Shown: positions 58,680 through 64,000 of the stretch, piece after piece | Position numbering within the stretch: position 1 is the stretch's first letter | How the letters are laid out: the number at the start of each line of letters is the position of its first letter | DNA from: Panthera uncia | Lineage: Eukaryota > Chordata > Mammalia > Carnivora > Felidae | NCBI RefSeq assembly: GCF_023721935.1 | Contig: NW_026057584.1 | Coordinates: 85,992,603-86,056,602, forward strand | Direction of reading: 5' to 3' | Length of the DNA: 64,000 bases | Position numbers and translations under genes: made by a program | Notes under the pieces: generated by a model | The model's database searches: none | The model's input: only the letters and a program-made list of their open reading frames with translations | Told to the model about the DNA's origin: nothing

Positions 58680-58998
58680 CAGGGGTCAGTGAAACTTTTC
58701 CCATAAAGGACTAGAGAGTAAATATTTTAGACTTTGAAGATGATAAGGCCTCTGTCACAACCATACAGCTCTGACCTTACAGTGTGAAAGAAGTCATAGA
58801 TACTATGTGAAAAAGTGAGCATGGCTGAGTTCCCAAAAACAAGTTGGCGATGAAATTTGATTTTCATATATTTATCAAATGTCATGAAATATTATCTTTA
58901 ACCATTTGGAAGTATAAATACCGTTGTTAGTTTGCAGAATGAACAACAAGAGATGCTAGCCTCGATTCAGCCCACAGGCCATCATCCGCTGCTCCTGC
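58680..58998. mobile_element. Non-autonomous hAT-type DNA transposon fossil
   Basis: It starts 'caggggtcagtgaaactttt' and runs through 'agagagtaaatattttagac' (58713-58732) and 'gcatggctgagttcccaaaa'. It ends near 'cagcccacaggccatcatcc'. This is the outline of a common placental MER-type hAT element with a CAGGGGTC terminus. It is ancient and inactive, and the right terminal repeat is degraded. Confidence 0.6.
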
Positions 58999-59346
58999 TG
59001 TCATGACTTTTAGTTGAAGGGTCAATGTAAGGCAAAAAGGAGAAACAGTTCTCTCCCTTTGGGATGAGAACAGATTAAATAAAAGGAACATTCAAAGATC
59101 AAAGAGACGTTTCTGATCATTTGATTACAACTCACCTCAGACCTATGTTGGCCAATAGGCTGTTTTATATTAACTGAACTATCTAGAGAAACACTAAAAC
59201 TAAGTTTTAAAACAACACTTGCCCATTAATGTCTTCTTTTGTTTCATCAAACTCTATCATTTTCAAACTGGAAAGGACCTTAGAACACTTAGAAAACGTT
59301 TTTGAACTTTTAAATAGGAAATCTTGTCTGTTAATACTTTTCTCTA

Positions 59347-59574
59347 GGGGCGCCTGGGTGGCGCAGTCGGTTAAGCGTCCGACTTCAGCCAGGTCACGAT
59401 CTCGCGGTCTGTGAGTTCGAGCCCCGCGTCAGGCTCTGGGCTGATGGCTCGGAGCCTGGAGCCTGTTTCCGATTCTGTGTCTCCCTCTCTCTCTGCCCCT
59501 CCCCCGTTCATGCTCTGTCTCTCTCTGTCCCAAAAATAAAAAAAAAAAAGGAAAAAAAAACATTGGGAAAAAAA
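59347..59574 (+). mobile_element. Young CanSINE
   Basis: The head 'ggggcgcctgggtggcgcag' keeps its CpGs, as does much of the body ('cacgatctcgcggtc', 'gttcgagccccgcgtc'). This indicates little deamination since insertion. The 14-bp target-site duplication 'aatacttttctcta' is perfect at 59333-59346 and 59575-59588. It is probably among the youngest insertions in the window. Confidence 0.96.
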
Positions 59575-60008
59575 AATACTTTTCTCTAAAGACTAAAGCT
59601 CATTTCCACATGAAACCCTTTTATACCACACAGACTCTTCCCTTTGTTTAGAATACTGTTTCCCAGACCCTCTGCTGCCTATTTTCTCACCCTCCAGGTC
59701 TCATTTAACTGTCATCACCTCAATGGGTCTTTCTTTTCCCCTGGTCAGTCTCCCTCTATCACTCTGTTCTTTCAGTTTCCAGCCCTTACCAACGCATTTA
59801 ATATCTGCATTGTGTTTACATTATGCCTATCTCCCCTGAGACTCTGTGAATATTCCTGAAGGTTGAGTATGCAAATCAGATGAAATCAGATAATCTGGTT
59901 GAAGTGCAGTGACGAGGCTCCTGCCTGCACCTTCATCTGCTCTGGTTGTTATCCTTTAATGCTTTTAAGGAAACTGCAGAACTAATTTTAAGATGAGAAG
60001 ACTAGCTA

Positions 60009-60128
60009 GGGGTGCCTGGGTGGCTCAGTCGCTTAAGTGTCCCACTCTTGGTGTTGGCTCACAGGGTTTGTGAGTTTGAGCCCTGCGTCTGTCTGGTCTC
60101 CTCAGTGGCAATGCAGAGCCTACTTGGG

Positions 60129-60166
<38 letters not shown>

Positions 60167-60227
60167 CCTCCTCCTCCCCTCAAAATAAATAAATAAATTT
60201 TAAACAATTTTTTTAAAGTAAAATAAA
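60009..60227 (+). mobile_element. CanSINE
   Basis: Head 'ggggtgcctgggtggctcag', a 'cactcttggtgttggctcac' variant, an expanded CT tract and an A/T-rich tail. The flanks 'aagatgagaagacta' (59990-60004) and 'aagatgagagacta' (60228-60241) form a target-site duplication with one 1-bp difference. Confidence 0.9.
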
Positions 60228-60534
60228 AAGATGAGAGACTAAAGTGCAATAATTCAAAATCCAGTATTCAGGTAGTTAAATACCCTTAAATAATAGGTTT
60301 GCTTTTCCTTTTAGGGAGGTACTGTCTGGAAAACTTAGTATAATTCGGACTGTAATAAATAGTATGAAAATGACAGTTGAAAGATAGAAGACAGGAAAGT
60401 AGCAAGATGACTTTAAGACAGAAAATAAACTACCGGATATCACTGACCTGTGACAGAAGACCTCATGACAGAACTCTGGAGTTTACAAAACACTTCTTTG
60501 TTTATTTTTCTGAGAAGTGAATGAGCTCAGTCAT

Positions 60535-60596
60535 CATTTTATCTTATCTTACATTTGAGAAGATGCATTTTATCTTATTTTACATTTGAGAAGATG
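60535..60596. repeat. 31-bp tandem duplication
   Basis: The unit 60535-60565 ('cattttatcttatcttacat'...) is repeated at 60566-60596 with a single C/T mismatch and no spacer. Confidence 0.93.
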
Positions 60597-60854
60597 CATG
60601 TACAAAGTTAGTATTTTATGAGTTTACGATGCACATTGTGAAAGGTAAATAATTAAAATAAACTAAATTATCTGTGTGCTCCAAGAGAGGAGATGATACA
60701 TTTGTTAAATATGTGACCTCCAGAGCCAGACTGACAGTTTTGGATCCCAACTCTCCCATTTTCTAGCTTTTTGATCTTGGACATATTACTTAATCTCCTT
60801 TGCTTTATTTAAAGTTTTGTTTGTTTGTTTTTGTTTTTGTTTTTTGGGGGGCAG

Positions 60855-61070
60855 GGGGTGCCTCAGTGGACCAGTCAGTTAAGTGTCTGACTTCAGCTCA
60901 GATCATGATCTCTTGGTTCCTGAGTTCAAGTCCCGCATTGGGTTCTGTGCTAACAGCTCAGAGCGTGGAGCCTGCTTCAATTCTGTGTCTCCCTCTTTCT
61001 GCCCCTCTCCCACTTGTGCTTTGTCTCTCTCTCTCTCTCTCTCTCTCAAAAATAAATAAACATTTTAAAC
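60855..61070 (+). mobile_element. CanSINE within MIR
   Basis: Plus-strand SINE with the head 'gggggtgcctcagtggacca', 'gtgctaacagctcagagcgt' body, (CT)n and A-rich tail. It faces the next SINE tail to tail. Confidence 0.92.
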
Positions 61071-61077
61071 TATTTTT

Positions 61078-61477
61078 AATTTTTTTAGGTTTATTTATTT
61101 ATTTTGAGCGAGACAGAGACAGCATGAGTAGGGGAGGGGCAGAGAGAGAGACAGAGAATCCCAAGCAGGACACTCAGCACAGAGCCTGATGTGGGGCTTG
61201 AATTCACAAATCTGTGAGATAATGACCTGATCCAAAACCAAGAGTCGGACTCTTTTATTTACTTATTTATTTTTTAATGTTTATTTTATTTTTGAGAGGG
61301 AGAGGGGGAGAGAGAGAGAGAGACCCAGGATCTGAAGCAGTCTCCAGGCTCTGAACTGTGAGCATAGAGCCCAATGCGGGGCTTGAACTCACAGACTGTG
61401 AGATCGTGACCTGAGCCAAAGTCAGATGCTTAACCCCAAGAGCTGGGCTCTTAACCAACTGAGCCACCCAGGTGTCC
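61078..61477 (-). mobile_element. CanSINE interrupted by another SINE
   Basis: Tail and body are at 61078-61254 and the head at 61453-61477 ('aaccaactgagccacccagg'). The interruption at 61255-61435 is a second SINE. The duplicated target (61238-61254 and 61436-61452) belongs to the host SINE. Confidence 0.9.
61255..61435 (-). mobile_element. 5'-truncated CanSINE nested in a SINE
   Basis: Tail, GA-rich tract and body are present, but the sequence stops at 'gatgcttaacc' and lacks the last ~25 bp of the head. Host-derived target copies 'ccaagagtcggactctt' and 'ccaagagctgggctctt' (three differences) flank it. Confidence 0.88.
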
Positions 61478-61625
61478 TTCCCCGGCTTTATTTATAATAT
61501 GACCACAGTAAAGTATTTATCTCATAGGGTTATAATAGGGATTAAATACAAAATATTTAGACAATGTCTGGTACACATTAAGCAAACAATTAACTATAAT
61601 CATTATTGAGCTAGTATTTATCATT

Positions 61626-62274
61626 ATACCTGTGAGAGAAATATTTGAAATTTTTAACCTCTAAGAACTCAGTTGAAATAATTAAAAAGCACCAAAAGTA
61701 ATTCTTGGTTACACAAGACTTTTTTTTCACTCGTGGAATTTTAATATTTCAAGTGTTTCAAATGTTCTCTATATCTCATAGTTTGGTCATCAGTCCTAAA
61801 ATCATTAATTCATTCATGTAATATATTAAGCAGCATGTTAAACTTTAAGGATATGAAGATGAATCAACCATGATTCAGTAGTTACAGGAATCAAATTACA
61901 ATAGAGTGTAATAAAAGCATCAATAAAGGTATTCCCAAGTGTATAAATACATTGTGGAAGATACTCAGCTTGACTAGCAGGTCATAGGAACTTGCAGGCA
62001 AAGTCAAGTCTCTATTGATTTGTGAATGTTAACTGAAATGAACTAAAAGAGACAAAGGTAAAGAGCATTTCATGGAAACAAGAATAGTGTTAGATACATG
62101 TAGTGCAAAGAGGGGTTTGGGGTTGGGTTAATGCTCATGTGCAGAAAACCATATCTAGAAGAGCTTTGAATTTTATGTCAAAGAATTGGATATTTTTCTG
62201 AATACAGATTTACTGAAGGAAGTTTTAAAGTAAAAATTAATTTATAGGCTTGTATTTTAGAAGTATTTTACTTG
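61626..62274. other. Unassigned DNA
   Basis: No gene or clear repeat recognised. Confidence 0.5.
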
Positions 62275-62845
62275 CAGGGGTGCCTGGGTGGCTCACTTGG
62301 TTAAGCATCCGACTTCGGCTCAGGTCATGATCTTATGTCTCATGGGTTCGAGCCCCACATTGGGCTCTGTGCTGACAGCTCAGAGCCTGGAGCCTACTTC
62401 AGATTCTGTGTCTCGCCAGAAGTCCTGGATTAAAAATGTTTTGCCTATATTCTGACTGAAAATTGAACAGTATTCTTTCTTTTCTTCATGTCTCTGTATC
62501 TGATTCTTATTACATGAAAAAACAAAAAAGTTAAAACAAAACTGTTAACACTTTTAACATTCTGTCAAGACACCTCAGCTAAATATATAGATTAATTAAT
62601 TTTTTTCTACTTTTCATGTTACCTCATGGCAACCACTTTGCCAAATGTTCTACCTCTAACTAACGTGAGTTAACGTTTTTCAAGCCTCTGATGTCAATGC
62701 ACTCATTATCCTTCCTACTTCCATTAAGAATCTTTTACAGCTTGGTTCCTGGAGCCTGCTTCGGATTCTGTGTCTCCCTCTCTCTCTGCTCCTCCCCCGC
62801 TCACACTCTGTCTCTCTCTCAAAAAAAAAAAACATTAAAAAAAAA
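62275..62845 (+). mobile_element. CanSINE split by 333 bp of foreign DNA
   Basis: The 5' part (62275-62414) has a good head and a Pol III B-box match 'ggttcgagccc' (62345-62355). The 3' part (62748-62845) has the CT-rich region and A-tail. The flanks 'aagtattttacttg' (62261-62274) and 'aagtatttcagttg' (62846-62859) look like one target-site duplication, so this was a single insertion. The intervening 62415-62747 is not SINE sequence. A 29-bp SINE segment occurs at both edges (62386-62414 and 62748-62776, two mismatches). Confidence 0.85.
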
Positions 62846-62859
62846 AAGTATTTCAGTTG

Positions 62860-63235
62860 TCTATTTCTACATAATACCCTATCCCAAACTTAGTGGCTTC
62901 AAACAGTAATTTATGACTTCCATGATTCTGTAGGTTGACTGAATGGTTCTTCCACTTCACATGGGGGGTGACTAAGACGCTAGACTGATTACAAGATTCA
63001 ATATGGCCTCACCCATATGTTTGCCAGGTTTATGCTGACTTTTGTCTAGGAGCTCAACTGTGGGTATTGCTATATTCTTAGTTGCCTTGGGCAGTTCCAC
63101 ATGCATGATTAGGCCTCCTTAGACTATGTTGGTCTAATTCAAAAAGGATTCCAAATGGCAAAAGTAGAGCTGCTAAACTTTTAAGGCTCCGCCTTGAGAG
63201 TTGCAGAATGATATCTCTGCTGCATTTTATAGATT
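62860..63235. other. Unassigned DNA
   Basis: No gene or clear repeat recognised. Confidence 0.5.
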
Positions 63236-63248
63236 AAAGAAAGTCTAG

Positions 63249-63467
63249 GGGCGCCTGGGTGGCTTGGTCGGTTAAGCGTCCGACTTCGGCTCAGATCACG
63301 ATCTCGCGGTCGGTGGGTTCGAGCCCCGCGTCGGGCTCTGTGCTGACAGCTCAGAGCCTGGAGCCTGTTTCAGATTCTGTGTCTCCCTCTCTCTGTGACC
63401 CTCCCTCGTTCATGCTCTGTCTCTCTCTGTCTCAAAAATAAATAAACGTTAAAAAAAAATTTTTTTT
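63249..63467 (+). mobile_element. Young CanSINE with intact Pol III boxes
   Basis: CpG-rich, near-canonical felid SINE: 'ggggcgcctgggtggcttgg', 'cacgatctcgcggtcggtgg', and a perfect B box 'ggttcgagccc' (63316-63326). The tail is 'aataaataaacgttaaaa'. The 13-bp target-site duplication 'aaagaaagtctag' is perfect at 63236-63248 and 63468-63480. Confidence 0.96.
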
Positions 63468-63545
63468 AAAGAAAGTCTAGGCCAAGCCCAGATTTAATAT
63501 GGAGATGGATCACACAAGGGCGTCCACATCAGGATATATCATCTT

Positions 63546-63765
63546 TAAAAAAATCTTTTTTAATGTTTATTTATTTTTGAGAGAGAGAAGCAGAGCACAA
63601 GCTGAGGAGGAGCAGAGAAGAAGGGAGACACAGAATCCAAAGCAGGTTCCAAACATCTCTGAGCTGTCAGCACAGAACCTGATGTGGGGCTTGAACTCAT
63701 GAACCTTGAGATCACAACCTGAGCTGCAGTCAGACACTCAACCGACTGAGCCACCCGGGCGACCC
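63546..63765 (-). mobile_element. CanSINE, minus strand
   Basis: Full-length minus-strand SINE with a head ending 'gagccacccgggcgaccc'. The 15-bp target-site duplication 'aggatatatcatctt' is perfect at 63531-63545 and 63766-63780. Confidence 0.95.
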
Positions 63766-63780
63766 AGGATATATCATCTT

Positions 63781-64000
63781 GAGACTAGGTATTACAGACA
63801 ATTCTCTTCCAAATGCAAAATATACTCACTTATAAGACTTCTAACTCACTACATCATGGCCTTAGGCTAAAATTCAGGGTGTCATTATCCAAATCATGTC
63901 CTTGTTTGGTTGAGGCTCCTCAAATATGGCTCTTCTTCATTTAAAAACCTGGGAATAAAAAAGAGACACATATTCAATCCCACATACCCAACACAATATG
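63781..64000. other. Unassigned DNA to window end
   Basis: No gene or clear repeat recognised. Confidence 0.5.

Larger units (their letters stand above)
60705..61625 (+). repeat. MIR split by a cluster of three SINEs
   Basis: The 5' MIR half is at 60705-60812 ('tgacctccagagccagactg', 'gatcttggacatattactta') and the 3' half at 61484-61625 ('ttatctcatagggttataat', 'gtctggtacacattaagc'). The order and strand are collinear, so the SINEs between them inserted into this MIR. Confidence 0.7.

Noticed and set aside
63249..63330. tRNA gene candidate in SINE heads
   Set aside because: The A- and B-box-like sequences belong to the tRNA-derived SINE head. No mature tRNA cloverleaf with a proper acceptor end is present.
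1..64000. CRISPR array, bacterial operon or phage system
   Set aside because: All regularly recurring elements are dispersed SINE copies. The base composition, microsatellites and repeat families are mammalian.

Overview
The window is mammalian nuclear DNA, almost certainly from a felid carnivore. It carries about 25 copies or fragments of the tRNA-derived carnivore SINE (CanSINE). Their body, with a tRNA-like head, a 'gctgacagctcagagcctgg' middle, a CT-rich stretch and an A-rich tail, is the felid type. It also carries a carnivore-type LINE-1 and the ancient repeats shared by all placental mammals (MIR, L2, old L1M, MaLR and hAT remnants). No host protein-coding exon can be assigned with confidence. 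The DNA is AT-rich and looks intergenic or deep-intronic.

The centrepiece is a full-length LINE-1 on the minus strand (about 11677-17679). It has a GC-rich 5' UTR with a YY1/ETS-type motif at its extreme 5' end, an uninterrupted ORF1 (297 aa), a 50-bp spacer, an uninterrupted ORF2 (1274 aa), a 3' UTR and an A-rich tail. The ORF2 endonuclease, reverse transcriptase and C-terminal Cys/His motifs are all present. The element sits inside the A-rich tail of a minus-strand SINE. The SINE's own perfect 19-bp target-site duplication flanks the whole block, and a second, 18-bp duplication flanks the LINE-1. ORF1 would supply the RNA chaperone and ORF2 the nicking and copying activity that could mobilise the element itself and, in trans, the SINEs. 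By sequence it is a candidate retrotransposition-competent copy.

Layout: 1-4.6 kb is unassigned. At 4.6-5.5 kb an old L1 is cut by a SINE. 5.6-11.6 kb is mostly unassigned with SINEs and a MIR. 11.6-17.9 kb is the nested L1/SINE block. 18-21.3 kb holds MIR and L2. 21.3-28 kb has few repeats and includes a GC-richer island with a weak terminal-exon candidate near 27.4-27.5 kb. 28.5-32.2 kb is a decayed minus-strand endogenous retrovirus in the order RT, RNase H, integrase, env, 3' LTR, without gag or a 5' LTR. 32.8-34.3 kb is an old L1 carrying two SINEs. 34.6-35.2 kb is L2, followed by a possible pseudogene remnant. 38.4-38.8 kb is a SINE pair. 44.5-45.1 kb is an LTR-like block. 48-51 kb holds SINEs, MIR and L2-like sequence. 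54.6-55.1 kb is a MaLR LTR. 58.7-59 kb is a hAT-type fragment. 59-64 kb is SINE-dense, with SINEs nested in SINEs and in a MIR and one SINE split by 333 bp of foreign sequence.

Repeat names rest on recognising family-typical sequence by eye, not on a database search. Boundaries without a target-site duplication are approximate.
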